This document shows positions 1 through 7,982 of a DNA stretch of 64,000 nt, one piece after another. Numbering within the stretch: position 1 is the stretch's first letter; each line of letters starts with the position of its first letter. This DNA is from Achromobacter seleniivolatilans (GTDB lineage: Bacteria; Pseudomonadota; Gammaproteobacteria; Burkholderiales; Burkholderiaceae_B), in assembly GCF_030864005.1 (NCBI RefSeq), contig NZ_CP132976.1:5766001-5830000 (forward strand), in the 5' to 3' direction. The notes beneath the pieces are model-generated. The model was not told where the DNA came from. It did not search any database and saw only the letters and a list, made by a program, of their open reading frames with translations. Made by a program: the position numbers and the translations under genes.

Positions 1-1
1 C

Positions 2-508
2 GTGAACATTGCGCCAGAGCACTTGTCCAGCGCCGGTCTGGTTTCCGACATCCAGACCTTCATGGCGAATGTCGCCGCGCGCCATCCGCTGATCGTGCTT
101 GAAATCACGGAGCGCAGCCTGATCGCCGACAGCGGGCAGGCGCGCCAAAACATCGACGTGTTGCGCGCGCAGGGTGTGCGTGTGGCCATTGATGACTTCG
201 GCACGGGACATTGTTCGTTGTCGTACCTGCAAAAATTTCCTGTGGATTATCTGAAGATCGACAAGGGATTTGTGCAGGCCATTCAAGACTCGGGCGACGA
301 GACGCCGGTGCTGGATGTGATCATCACACTGGCGCAACGCTTGAATCTGGCAGTCGTGGCTGAAGGCGTCGAGACGCAGCCCCAGTTCGACTATCTGACG
401 TCGCGCGGCGTGGCGTTCATCCAGGGGTATCTGTTTGCGCGGCCGATGCCTTCGGCCGAATTCGTGCCGTGGTACGTCAGGCACTCGCCGCCGGGCTCGG
501 CCAGCTAG
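2..508 (+). CDS. EAL-domain cyclic-di-GMP phosphodiesterase, C-terminal part (5' end outside window)
   Basis: This is the last 168 codons of an EAL domain, which hydrolyses c-di-GMP to pGpG. The frame is already open at the first bases, so the true start and any sensory domain lie upstream. Visible family motifs, in order, are EITERS, DDFGTGHCSLSYL (metal-binding Asp pair and loop 6), the KIDKGF lysine and EGVET near the C-terminus. The EAL signature itself would be upstream of the window. The opening residues NIAPEHL resemble EAL proteins with periplasmic CSS-type sensors, but that is a guess. The stop overlaps the stop of the convergent kch gene in the shared bases CTAG. Confidence 0.9.
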   Translation: MNIAPEHLSSAGLVSDIQTFMANVAARHPLIVLEITERSLIADSGQARQNIDVLRAQGVRVAIDDFGTGHCSLSYLQKFPVDYLKIDKGFVQAIQDSGDETPVLDVIITLAQRLNLAVVAEGVETQPQFDYLTSRGVAFIQGYLFARPMPSAEFVPWYVRHSPPGSAS

Positions 509-1722
509 CTTTCCGTCGTTTTTGCCTGTGCGGCAGACTTGGCAAAGAACAGATCGGTGATGGCCTGGCTGTCCATGGGTTCGCCGTTGATGGCACGCGC
601 CAGCAATTCAGCGCCCAGCAATTGCACCGAGAACACCAGGTCTGGCTGTACGCGCCGGATTTTCTCCAGGTGCTTGCTGGTGTTGACCAGCGCCACCGTT
701 TTGGCGCCCTGGTCGCCCGTGGCCTCTTTGGCCGCCAAGACGATGAACGCATTTTCGGCGTCGTCATCGCGTAGCGCCAACACATAGCGCGCGTGCAGCA
801 CCCCGGCATTGCGCAAGACTTCCACGCTGGAGGGATCGCCTTCGATCAAATCCGTGGCTGCGGGATATTCCTGCGGCATGCCAGTGGGCACGATAACGGT
901 GACTTCGTCGCCGCGGCGGCGCAGGCCGTCATAGACGCTTAGCGCAAGAGGTGTGGCGCCCGCAATGATGATGTGATTTTTACGCATGGCGGTGGAAAAC
1001 CTGCCTTTGACAAGCCGCTTCAAGTTGCCGCCGATCACCGGTCCGGCGATCGCGCTGATGGACGTAGCAAATACGGTAATGCCAAGAATGATAATCGACG
1101 CAGTGAACAGCCGCGCCGTGGTGCTGTGCGGCGTGATATCGCCATACCCCACCGTGGACATCGACACGATGGAAAAGTAGAGCGCCGTGGCCGCGTCCAG
1201 AATGGGGGGGTTGAATTCATTGCCCAGATACAGCGTGCCGAAGACCGCATAGATCAACAGCGACAGAATGCTGACCAAGGCGAACAGCGACCCCGCCGTG
1301 ACGCTGGCGCGGTCAAAGCGGCGCCAGTAGGCGATCAGCGCGATCAGCAGCACCAATGTATAGATGCCCAGACCGGCGCGTCCGCCATCGCCCAGAATGG
1401 CGAAGGTGCCGATGCCTATCAGCAGCACCAGTGAAAAGGCCCACGCGATGCGGGCTTTCAGGATCAGACCTATCGCAATGACCTGAAGGCCAACGCCCAA
1501 CACCAGCCGCGGAATTTCCAGCAGGCCGACCACGCGCATGACCTCGTGCCAATTGTCCAGCGCCAGCCAGAATGAATACTCGCGTGCGCGGACCTCGCGC
1601 AGCACCGGGTGCATGAAGGCATATCCATCCAGGGCGACCAGGATGGCCAGGCACCAGTTGGGCGGGAAGAACGCCAGCACTTTCCTGAAACGGTGTCTTA
1701 GCGGGATGCGTGTTTGGGGCAT
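505..1722 (-). CDS. kch: Kch-type potassium channel with RCK/TrkA-N domain
   Basis: Predicted inner-membrane K+ channel of 405 aa. Several membrane segments occupy roughly residues 15-235; the selectivity filter TVGYGD is at 190-195, preceded by a pore helix. A cytoplasmic RCK (TrkA-N) Rossmann domain starts at MRKNHIIIAGA, residue 246. The overall arrangement and many local stretches agree with my memory of E. coli Kch, including FAT(S)-type residues after the pore and the late NGEPMDS segment (NGEEI in E. coli). Met246 sits where E. coli Kch has the internal start that makes a free RCK domain. The gene is monocistronic and convergent with the EAL gene. Confidence 0.9.
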   Translation of the reverse strand: MPQTRIPLRHRFRKVLAFFPPNWCLAILVALDGYAFMHPVLREVRAREYSFWLALDNWHEVMRVVGLLEIPRLVLGVGLQVIAIGLILKARIAWAFSLVLLIGIGTFAILGDGGRAGLGIYTLVLLIALIAYWRRFDRASVTAGSLFALVSILSLLIYAVFGTLYLGNEFNPPILDAATALYFSIVSMSTVGYGDITPHSTTARLFTASIIILGITVFATSISAIAGPVIGGNLKRLVKGRFSTAMRKNHIIIAGATPLALSVYDGLRRRGDEVTVIVPTGMPQEYPAATDLIEGDPSSVEVLRNAGVLHARYVLALRDDDAENAFIVLAAKEATGDQGAKTVALVNTSKHLEKIRRVQPDLVFSVQLLGAELLARAINGEPMDSQAITDLFFAKSAAQAKTTES

Positions 1723-2160
1723 ACGGTCTTAGATCCTTTGCCGGCATTTTAGGACGAAGCGCATACGTGCTCCTATGCCTAATATGTATAGAAGGCTATC
1801 AACAAAGAATTACTGGAATCGCGTTCGAAGTCCTAAACTTCGTTCATCACGCGGCTATCCAAGAGGAACGCCGCTGATACAGGCGGTAAGCCTGCCAGCA
1901 GCCAGGGCAGGCCGAGTGCAAAGCGTTGATCACGTTGCAGCTTGCGCGGGGACTAGAGACCCTGCACAGGTTCACGGTCGGACCGTGCGTGAGTAGTATG
2001 AGGCACGAATGTTGGAATCGCGTGATCCAGGTAGAAGGCATCAGTGCCGGCTGATGACTCCGGGAACACGTGTTGTTTTAGCGCGGCGTCTTACCTCTCG
2101 GGGCAGCGCCGCGTTTTTTTCGTCCCGCCGCAGCGCCAGCATCGCGCTGTGCCAGGCCAG
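1723..2160. other. Intergenic region between kch and the orphan regulator
   Basis: 438 bases with no convincing protein gene. The stretch near 1780-1800 is AT-richer and probably holds the kch promoter. Around 1895-2000 there are several short inverted repeats (for example the acggtc/gaccgt pair near 1966-1977). A plus-strand terminator-like hairpin ends the region although no plus-strand gene precedes it, so an untranslated RNA is possible. Confidence 0.5.
2082..2120 (+). terminator. Plus-strand terminator-like hairpin without an upstream gene
   Basis: The arms CGCGGCG (2082-2088) and CGCCGCG (2107-2113) are exactly complementary, with an 18-base loop, and are followed by seven T. On the minus strand no T tract follows, so it would not serve the regulator gene that ends at 2161. 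The long loop lowers confidence. Confidence 0.5.
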
Positions 2161-2997
2161 TCAGGCCACCTGGACCGCTCGTCGAGTTGACGCGCCAGCG
2201 TCCGCCGTTTCTCGGCGCCATTCATCCAGCGCCTCGTAGCGGCTCTCGTCTCCCGAATCCCTGAAGTCCAGATCCAGCGTAATGTCCGAGGCGAACATAT
2301 AGCCCCAGCCATGCACCGCGCGGATGGGCAGCGTCATCAGATTGGCGGCCGCCTTGCGCCGTAACCGGCTGATCATCACATCCACGAAGCGGCGCCGCGT
2401 GATGCCGCTGTCGGCGTCGTCCGCTCCGTCTGCGTAGAACGCATCGCGGCTGACTTTGCGGTCAGGTGCACTGACCAGACGCGACAGGAAGTCGCGCTCG
2501 CCGGTGGTCAGACCCAACGTGCGCCCCGACGGACTGATCAGGGTCCATCCTTTGTTGGCGAGCCGCCAGGTTTCCTGGATGGGTTCTTCTGCATGCACAT
2601 CCGATGTGCTGCTGTCCATGCCATCGAGGCCTACTGCGCGCCGCACCAGTGATTGCAGGACGGCGGCTAGTTCCAGTCCGCTTACGTCTGGCGGCAGGCA
2701 GGCGTCTGCGCCGCAGAGCAGGGTGCGGATACGGCTTTCAGTGTCGGCGAACGCGGCAATCGCGACGATGCCCAAGCCCCGGTCTACCGCCCGCAAGCGC
2801 ACCGCGGCGTTGTGTATGTCAGGTAAGGGAGCCTCCAGCACGATCAATGGGCTGGGACGGCGGGAATAACGATCGTAGACATCAACCAGATCCAGGCAGC
2901 GGCGGACGCTAAAGCCCAGGTGTGACAGAGCCTCCACGAGTCGGGCGTGTCTGGCGTCGTCGTTGCCGAGAAAGATCACATCCAGCGTGTTGTTCAT
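2161..2997 (-). CDS. Orphan OmpR-type regulator with degenerate receiver domain
   Basis: 278 aa: an N-terminal receiver-like fold (about 1-120), a linker, and a C-terminal OmpR/PhoB winged helix (about 140-235, with RRRFVDVMISRLRRK and VHGWGYMF). The receiver has lost its chemistry: the phosphoacceptor position is Glu55 (IVLEAPLPD) instead of Asp, the Thr/Ser switch is Ala (AIAAFAD), and the conserved Lys is missing (ADACLPPDV). It is therefore unlikely to be switched by a histidine kinase, and none is adjacent. The start was set at the ATG at 2997, which has GGAAG a few bases upstream; an upstream TTG in frame (3009) is less likely. Target genes are unknown. Confidence 0.8.
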   Translation of the reverse strand: MNNTLDVIFLGNDDARHARLVEALSHLGFSVRRCLDLVDVYDRYSRRPSPLIVLEAPLPDIHNAAVRLRAVDRGLGIVAIAAFADTESRIRTLLCGADACLPPDVSGLELAAVLQSLVRRAVGLDGMDSSTSDVHAEEPIQETWRLANKGWTLISPSGRTLGLTTGERDFLSRLVSAPDRKVSRDAFYADGADDADSGITRRRFVDVMISRLRRKAAANLMTLPIRAVHGWGYMFASDITLDLDFRDSGDESRYEALDEWRRETADAGASTRRAVQVA

Positions 2998-3264
2998 TGA
3001 TGCTTCCAATGAGGTGGCGCGGCATGGGTGCGGTGCTTAAAGGGGGAATGTCTTGGCGCTAGCAGTCCGTGCATGCCCACCTCCTAAGCTGCGCGCCATG
3101 ACGAGACCGTCTGGCGATATTGTTGGAATATGGGCGAGAGGTCTGGATCAATGGCCAGTATCCATGGTTTTCGCGCCCGGCCAGCAGCCGGGTTTGGAGT
3201 TGGACCGGCGCGTGGCCAAGCGTTGTTGCCGCTGGCCGCCGATGACCCGATCCTGCATGGAAGT

Positions 3265-3302
3265 CACGCCCGTGTTTCATTTAAACACGGGCGTGTTTTT
3301 TT
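3265..3302 (+). terminator. Strong Rho-independent terminator, no gene upstream
   Basis: The arms CACGCCCGTGTTT (3265-3277) and AAACACGGGCGTG (3283-3295) form 13 perfect base pairs around a CATTT loop, followed by TTTTTTT. The nearest gene upstream reads the other way, so the terminator implies a short untranslated plus-strand transcript starting somewhere in 3010-3250. Confidence 0.8.
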
Positions 3303-3687
3303 GTGAAGATACGTTTCTGTAGTTTCTGCTGGTAACAGTCCAGCAGGGGGAAAACCGCCGGAAGGACCTGAAACACTGTTCGTTTCGGCGTTTACGACAA
3401 TAGATTATTAAGTATTACCGATACATTATTTTCTATTTTCGACGCACGTATGGCCATAAACTCATGCGGGCTTTTCGCGGCCTGAGCGCGTGCGGCGCAA
3501 TGGGGCGCTTCGGGCAAAATCGAGCGCACGTTGGATGTAAGTCAATGACAGCGTTGGTTTTTTTTGCGATGGTGTCAGCGCAATTCAGCGACGCCAGGCC
3601 GTGGGGAGCGGCGGGTCAGCAGACGAATGCTGCGATTTACGGATTAGCCTGGAAATTGGGGTGTAATCCGTTTATTTGGCAGCAGTA

Positions 3688-3716
3688 TTGAGATGTTTTA
3701 ATCAAATAAATAAATT
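3688..3716 (+). promoter_or_regulatory. Sigma70-like promoter placing transcription start at the XRE start codon
   Basis: A TTGAGA -35 (3688-3693), a 17-base spacer and a TAAATT -10 (3711-3716) put +1 at about 3723-3724, i.e. at the ATG of the XRE gene. No Shine-Dalgarno is visible in the AT-rich upstream bases. This suggests a leaderless mRNA. Confidence 0.45.
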
Positions 3717-3723
3717 CATATTA

Positions 3724-4119
3724 ATGTCTCAGGTTGATCGATTGGACACGTTTAGCCATCGTCTGCGCAACGCAAGAATGCTTCAGGGATGGACTCAAAA
3801 GGACTTGGCGGTCGCAAGCAACCTGTCGCAAAGCGCCATTGGCAATTACGAAAGCGGGCAACGCCTTCAGCCTTCCAGCGATGCGCTCATCAAACTGACC
3901 CGCGCGTTGCGTGTGAGCCCGATGTGGCTCAGCACCGGCGAAGGGCCGATGCTGAGTTCCGGATACGGCGAGCCCCCGGCCAGCGCCGCCGGATGCCCGG
4001 CCCAGCCCGCATGGCCGTTCGAATCGGTGTCCTATGCCACCTATTCCCGATTGAGTTCCCAGGAAAAGCGGCAGATCGAACTGGTGCTGGCCGCTTATAT
4101 CAAGGCACGCGGCGAATAG
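3724..4119 (+). CDS. XRE/Cro-cI family transcriptional regulator
   Basis: 131 aa. A helix-turn-helix of the HTH_3 class occupies about residues 8-65 (TQKDLAVASNLSQ, then AIGNYESGQR, then a typical RALRVSPMWLSTGEGPM closing segment seen in phage-like repressors). A Pro/Ala-rich linker leads to a short C-terminal region, YSRLSSQEKRQIELVLAAYI, with no peptidase domain. The ATG at 3724 is chosen because the frame upstream only offers a TTG at 3676 with non-family residues. The last 20 bases overlap the 3' end of the convergent acyltransferase gene. It may control itself or neighbouring accessory DNA; no operator could be proved. Confidence 0.85.
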   Translation: MSQVDRLDTFSHRLRNARMLQGWTQKDLAVASNLSQSAIGNYESGQRLQPSSDALIKLTRALRVSPMWLSTGEGPMLSSGYGEPPASAAGCPAQPAWPFESVSYATYSRLSSQEKRQIELVLAAYIKARGE

Positions 4120-5254
4120 ATCCCATCGGTTGTGCAGACGCCGCCGCAGGGCGGCGCCGCACGTCCGCAGCTTGCGGCCGGCCATCGTCCTTGGCAGTGG
4201 CGCGCAGGCGGCCACGCAGGCGCTCTACCGGGTCTGCAATCAGCCCATTGAGCAGGGCAGAGAATCCGATACAGCCCGTGATCACCAATGCCGCGAACAG
4301 CATGGGCTGATGCACCTCGACCTCGTTGATCAGCCAGCTGAAGAACATGATGACTAGAGAGTGGCAGATGTAGATCGGATAGCTCAGTTCGCCGATTGCC
4401 TTGTCCAGCCGATGCCGTGACTGGAACAGAAAGGCCAGCGGCAGCAGTATTGCGAACAGCAGCACCGCCAATCCGTCGCGCGCCGTGGGGTTAAAGCCGA
4501 TCGAAAAGTGGAAGAAGCTGTAGATCACCAGGACGCCTGTGCCCAGCTCCGGCAGGCGCTTGACGCGCTGGGTCCAGGCTTTGAATCGCGGCAGCAGCAC
4601 CTGATGCGACAACGACCCGATCAAAAATAGCGCTAATTCGGTCGGAAAGAATCGATAGGTCCAGGGGTCGGTCAACCCCACGCCGGTCACGATCAATATC
4701 ACGCGCAAGCCCAATGACGCGGCCAGCAGGGTGAGCAGGCGGCGCGGGGAATTCAGCACGAAGGGCGCCACCAGATAAAAGCTCATCTCGACGCCTAGCG
4801 TCCACGCTTGCGGCACGAGCAGCCCCTGATACAACGGCACCTCGCTGTGCGCGAAGCTACCCGTGAAGGCCAGGGCGGAGTGTTCGATGCCAAAGAACAT
4901 CAGCCAGTCCTGACCCAGGATGAACAAGTTCGACAGCACCAGGAACACCTCGGCGCTGAAGGGCAATGCAGCGTAGAAACGGAAGAATTCGCCGCCACTC
5001 ACAACATGCGCGACCAGCGTCAACGCGGCCACGGCCAGATAAATCGGGAACAGGCGCAGGAAGCGGTTGGCGTAGAACTTGCCGGTGGCCCCTTGGTAGC
5101 TGTCCGTGGCCGTCAATACATAAGAAATCAAGAAGCCGGAAATGACATAAAACAGCTGTACCGCCAGGCGGCCGCCGACCAACTGATCGGCATAACTGCC
5201 TCCCAGGTGGTCCAGCACCACCGACAACGCTAGTAAGGTTCTTAAAAAGCCCAT
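4100..5254 (-). CDS. OafA-type membrane acyltransferase (acyltransferase 3 family)
   Basis: 384 aa, about ten hydrophobic segments from residue 3 to about 350. The opening LRTLLALSVVLDHLGG carries the family's catalytic-type His in helix 1, followed by VQLFYVISGFLISYVL, the usual second motif. These inner-membrane enzymes transfer acetyl or other acyl groups to exported sugars such as O-antigen or exopolysaccharide. There is no C-terminal SGNH domain; the tail is a short basic Arg/Pro-rich stretch. The start ATG has GGAGA eight bases upstream. There is no polysaccharide gene beside it, so the substrate is unknown. The pairing with an XRE regulator and a gene-poor flank suggests an acquired segment. 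Confidence 0.88.
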   Translation of the reverse strand: MGFLRTLLALSVVLDHLGGSYADQLVGGRLAVQLFYVISGFLISYVLTATDSYQGATGKFYANRFLRLFPIYLAVAALTLVAHVVSGGEFFRFYAALPFSAEVFLVLSNLFILGQDWLMFFGIEHSALAFTGSFAHSEVPLYQGLLVPQAWTLGVEMSFYLVAPFVLNSPRRLLTLLAASLGLRVILIVTGVGLTDPWTYRFFPTELALFLIGSLSHQVLLPRFKAWTQRVKRLPELGTGVLVIYSFFHFSIGFNPTARDGLAVLLFAILLPLAFLFQSRHRLDKAIGELSYPIYICHSLVIMFFSWLINEVEVHQPMLFAALVITGCIGFSALLNGLIADPVERLRGRLRATAKDDGRPQAADVRRRPAAASAQPMGSIRRVP

Positions 5255-5552
5255 CGCCGTGTCTCCCGGATAGTCTTATTTTTGGCCCGATCGGCCGGAC
5301 ACCTGCGGCTGCGTTACGTCTTCGACCGGCTTCTTTTCGCCTGTGCTGCCCATGGCCGGATGCGTGGTCTGCACTGATTCTGCGCGTCGCCCGCCTGCGT
5401 CGCCATGCGGCATTCGATGCAGAACCCGCGCCATCGGCGTTAGAGGCCAACGCGAATGTGCAGCTTTTGGATACGGCTGTAGGGCGGAGACCTGGGGACG
5501 CGCGCGCGCCATGCGGTTACAGTTGAGGAGTGAAATCTTTAGGAGCCCCTCT

Positions 5553-6083
5553 ATGCTTACCCTACTGTCGCCGCGTTGCCGGCTGCTCTGCCTGAGCCTT
5601 CTGACCGTGGCATTGGCTGGTTGCGCCGGATCTACCGGCGGGGCGCGTCCGCAAGGCGCCGCGGCCGCCAATGCCGTCACCAGCGCCGATTCCCTGGCCC
5701 AGACAAGCTGGGAGTTGGTGCGCTGGACGCAAAACGGGGGCGCGCTGCGCGACATCCCCCACGGCGACAACGGCGAACCCGTCCGTCTGACGTTCCTGGC
5801 GCAAGGCAAGGAATACCGAGTCAACGGATTTGCGGGCTGCAATCGCTACATGGGTACGTACAAGCTGGAAGGCGGCAAGCTTTTCATCAACGCGCCTGCA
5901 ATGACTCGCATGGCCTGCGTGCCGCCCGAACGCGCCCGTCTTGAAACTGACTACCTGCGCGGCCTGACCGCGATCGACACCTTTACGCTGGATAGCGGTG
6001 GCGCCCCCCGGCACCTGACGTTCAATCTGCGTGACGGCGATGTGCTGGAATTCGAACGCCGCCAAGATCCTCCGACCCCGTAA
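5553..6083 (+). CDS. META-domain (HslJ-like) lipoprotein
   Basis: 176 aa. An N-terminal lipoprotein signal (residues 1-20) ends in the lipobox LAGC. One META (DUF306) domain follows, from QTSWELVRWT to the end, with the family core FAGCNRYMGTYKLEGGKL and the MACVPPE segment that supplies a second Cys. ATG 5553 is preceded by AGGAG at 5541-5545; the open frame upstream lacks a signal. META/HslJ proteins are linked to stress and antibiotic tolerance in other bacteria, but the activity is not established. It is followed after 27 bases by a second META lipoprotein of the same build, probably a duplication. Confidence 0.87.
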   Translation: MLTLLSPRCRLLCLSLLTVALAGCAGSTGGARPQGAAAANAVTSADSLAQTSWELVRWTQNGGALRDIPHGDNGEPVRLTFLAQGKEYRVNGFAGCNRYMGTYKLEGGKLFINAPAMTRMACVPPERARLETDYLRGLTAIDTFTLDSGGAPRHLTFNLRDGDVLEFERRQDPPTP

Positions 6084-6110
6084 CGCGGAACACGATTCCT
6101 GGAGACCCGC

Positions 6111-6908
6111 ATGTCCTATTCCGCTTACCCGCGCTGGCTGGCGCTCTGCGCGTTGGCTGGCGGCCTTGCCGCCTGCTCGTCTGCGCCACCGCTTGCCGCA
6201 AATGGGCAGGACACCCGCTACCGCCCCGCCGCAGCCTCGGACATCCTGGCTCAAACCAGTTGGGACCTGGCGCGCTGGGCCCAGCCGGGAGGCGGTTTGC
6301 GCACCATTCCGCACCCGTCTACCAACTCGCGTCCATTGACAGCCAGTTTCATTCACGACCAGGGCGCAACGCGCATGGCGGGGTTTGCAGGCTGCAACCA
6401 GTACAACGCGCCCTACACCGTTGCCAATGGTCAGCTGATCGTGCAAGCGCAGCCAGTGGCGACGATGATGGCCTGCGCGCCGCAAAGCATGGCGCTGGAA
6501 CGAGACTATCTGGCGGGCCTGACGCGCATTACCGCTACCTCGTTCGACAACAGCAGCAATCCGCAACGCATGACCTGGGTGCTCAGTTCTGGCGATACCC
6601 TGGATTTCGGCCGCCGTACCGATCCTATCGTGGGCGGCACGGCAGGGGCGAGCAAGCTTGTTTATGTCAATTCCGAACGCGTGCCGTGCAATGCCGGCGC
6701 CGGCCGCGCCATGTGCTACCAGGTGCGCGATAGCGCTACCCAACCCTGGCAGTTCTGGTACGGCGACATCACCGGCTTTAATTTCCAGCCCGGCATCCGC
6801 TATCGCCTGCGTGTGGTCGAGGTCACTGACCCCAATCCACCCGCAGACGCCCCGGCTGTGCGCTGGGTGCTGGACGCCGTTATCGAGCAGGAAATCGTCA
6901 ATCGTTGA
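6111..6908 (+). CDS. META-domain lipoprotein with C-terminal DUF4377-like domain
   Basis: 265 aa. A signal peptide with lipobox LAAC (about residues 18-21) is followed by a META domain aligned closely with the preceding gene ([37 protein letters not shown]). A second domain from about residue 185 ([44 protein letters not shown]) resembles DUF4377, a small domain often appended to META proteins. It is predicted to be anchored in a membrane facing the periplasm. GGAG precedes the ATG. The gene pair probably forms one transcript; no terminator was seen between them. Confidence 0.85.
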   Translation: MSYSAYPRWLALCALAGGLAACSSAPPLAANGQDTRYRPAAASDILAQTSWDLARWAQPGGGLRTIPHPSTNSRPLTASFIHDQGATRMAGFAGCNQYNAPYTVANGQLIVQAQPVATMMACAPQSMALERDYLAGLTRITATSFDNSSNPQRMTWVLSSGDTLDFGRRTDPIVGGTAGASKLVYVNSERVPCNAGAGRAMCYQVRDSATQPWQFWYGDITGFNFQPGIRYRLRVVEVTDPNPPADAPAVRWVLDAVIEQEIVNR

Positions 6909-6993
6909 GCGGGATCAAAGACGGCGGCGGGCGGCCCACCCCGCCCAGCGATTACTATTACGGGCTTCGCCGTCCGTTTTCTTTTGCTTTGCC

Positions 6994-7728
6994 ATGACTT
7001 CTGTCGTCAATATCGCCGCCTACAAATTCGTTTCGCTGGATTCACTGCCCGAGCTACGCACGCACGTGCTGGCCCTGGCCACAGACGCCGCCCTCAAGGG
7101 CACCATCCTGCTGGCCGAAGAAGGCATCAACCTGTTCCTGGCGGGTACGGCCGCGGGTATCGACGCCTTTTTGGACGCTTTGCGTGCCGATCCGCGCTTC
7201 GCCGATCTGGAAGTGAAATTCAGCCACAGCGGCGGTGTGCCGTTTCGCAAGCTGCTGGTCAAGATCAAGCGCGAGATCATCCGCATGGATCATCCAACCA
7301 TCCGCCCCGAGGCTGGCCGCGCACCGGGCGTGGACGCGCATACGCTGGCGCGCTGGCTCGAGCAGGGTGTCGATGACGCTGGGCGGCCCGTGGTCATGCT
7401 GGACACGCGCAATGCGTTTGAAGTGGACGAAGGCACATTCACCAATGCCATCGATTGGCGCATCGACCGCTTCACGCAGTTTCCCGCAGCGGTACAGGCC
7501 CACCGCGCCGAACTCGAAGGCAAGACCGTCGTCAGCTTTTGCACCGGCGGCATCCGCTGCGAAAAAGCGGCCATCTATATGAACGAGGCGGGCATCCAGA
7601 ACGTGTACCAACTGGACGGCGGCATCCTCAAGTACTTTGAAGAAACTGGCGGCCCCGGCTACGAGGGCAAGTGTTTCGTTTTTGACGAGCGTCGTTCGCT
7701 GGACCCGGAGCTGGCACCCAGCCACTAA
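6994..7728 (+). CDS. trhO: tRNA uridine(34) hydroxylase TrhO (rhodanese-like)
   Basis: 244 aa, the short form of the YceA/TrhO family. TrhO hydroxylates U34 of tRNAs to 5-hydroxyuridine, the first step towards cmo5U/mo5U. The N-terminal UPF0176 domain (about 1-95; ACP-like fold, [16 protein letters not shown]) is followed by a rhodanese domain with catalytic Cys183 in [12 protein letters not shown] and a second Cys at 189. ATG 6994 begins [13 protein letters not shown], the family's usual start; a longer open frame upstream runs through the previous gene and is ignored. No clear Shine-Dalgarno is present. Confidence 0.9.
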   Translation: MTSVVNIAAYKFVSLDSLPELRTHVLALATDAALKGTILLAEEGINLFLAGTAAGIDAFLDALRADPRFADLEVKFSHSGGVPFRKLLVKIKREIIRMDHPTIRPEAGRAPGVDAHTLARWLEQGVDDAGRPVVMLDTRNAFEVDEGTFTNAIDWRIDRFTQFPAAVQAHRAELEGKTVVSFCTGGIRCEKAAIYMNEAGIQNVYQLDGGILKYFEETGGPGYEGKCFVFDERRSLDPELAPSH

Positions 7729-7777
7729 AGCTGCCACGGTGACTACGGACGCTAGTTCGTCCGCTTTGCCTTCCTGA

Positions 7778-7906
7778 CATCGTCGCGGAACGATCACTGC
7801 CGCAGTAGGTTCTCTCGCCGATTTGCTGGCCATGCCTGGTGAGGCTGACATCAAACTCGACCTCCCGAAACGGCAGAGGCTCGCGAAAGCGGCGGACTTT
7901 GCGTAA
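7778..7906 (+). other. Short open frame resembling an antitoxin C-terminal tail (possible remnant)
   Basis: Between trhO and metG an open plus frame (stop just before 7778, TAA at 7904-7906) reads RRGTITAAVGSLADLLAMPG, then EADIKLDLPKRQRLAKAADFA. The rhythm of a short hydrophobic helix plus an acidic/aromatic tail is like the C-terminal toxin-binding tails of small type II antitoxins. An ATG exists at 7832, but there is no DNA-binding half and no toxin gene nearby. It could equally be chance; recorded only as a possible broken gene. Confidence 0.2.
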
Positions 7907-7921
7907 TTCGTCCCATCCATG

Positions 7922-7960
7922 AAAAAACGGCCAGCTCGCTGAACTCGCGAACTGGCCGTT
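7922..7960 (-). terminator. metG terminator
   Basis: Read on the minus strand, AACGGCCAG and CTGGCCGTT (7952-7960 and 7926-7934) form a long stem with an inner TCGC/GCGA pairing, followed by TTTTTT. It begins about 20 bases past the metG stop. Confidence 0.85.
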
Positions 7961-7982
7961 TGGCCTGGCGGGTGTTACGCGA

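Larger units (their letters stand above)
2998..3723. other. Long gene-poor region with strong terminator and AT-rich segment
   Basis: 726 bases with no ORF I would defend as coding. It contains a perfect 13-bp terminator hairpin at 3265-3302 facing the plus strand, an AT-rich island around 3395-3440, and an AT-rich promoter-like run at 3680-3723 just before the XRE gene. The composition differs from flanking genes and suggests acquired or regulatory DNA. A small RNA ending at 3302 is possible, but I found no convincing promoter for it. Confidence 0.5.

Noticed and set aside
3053..3322. Plus-strand frame of 89 codons
   Set aside because: It runs through a perfect transcription terminator and has no family likeness; untranslated RNA is a better explanation.
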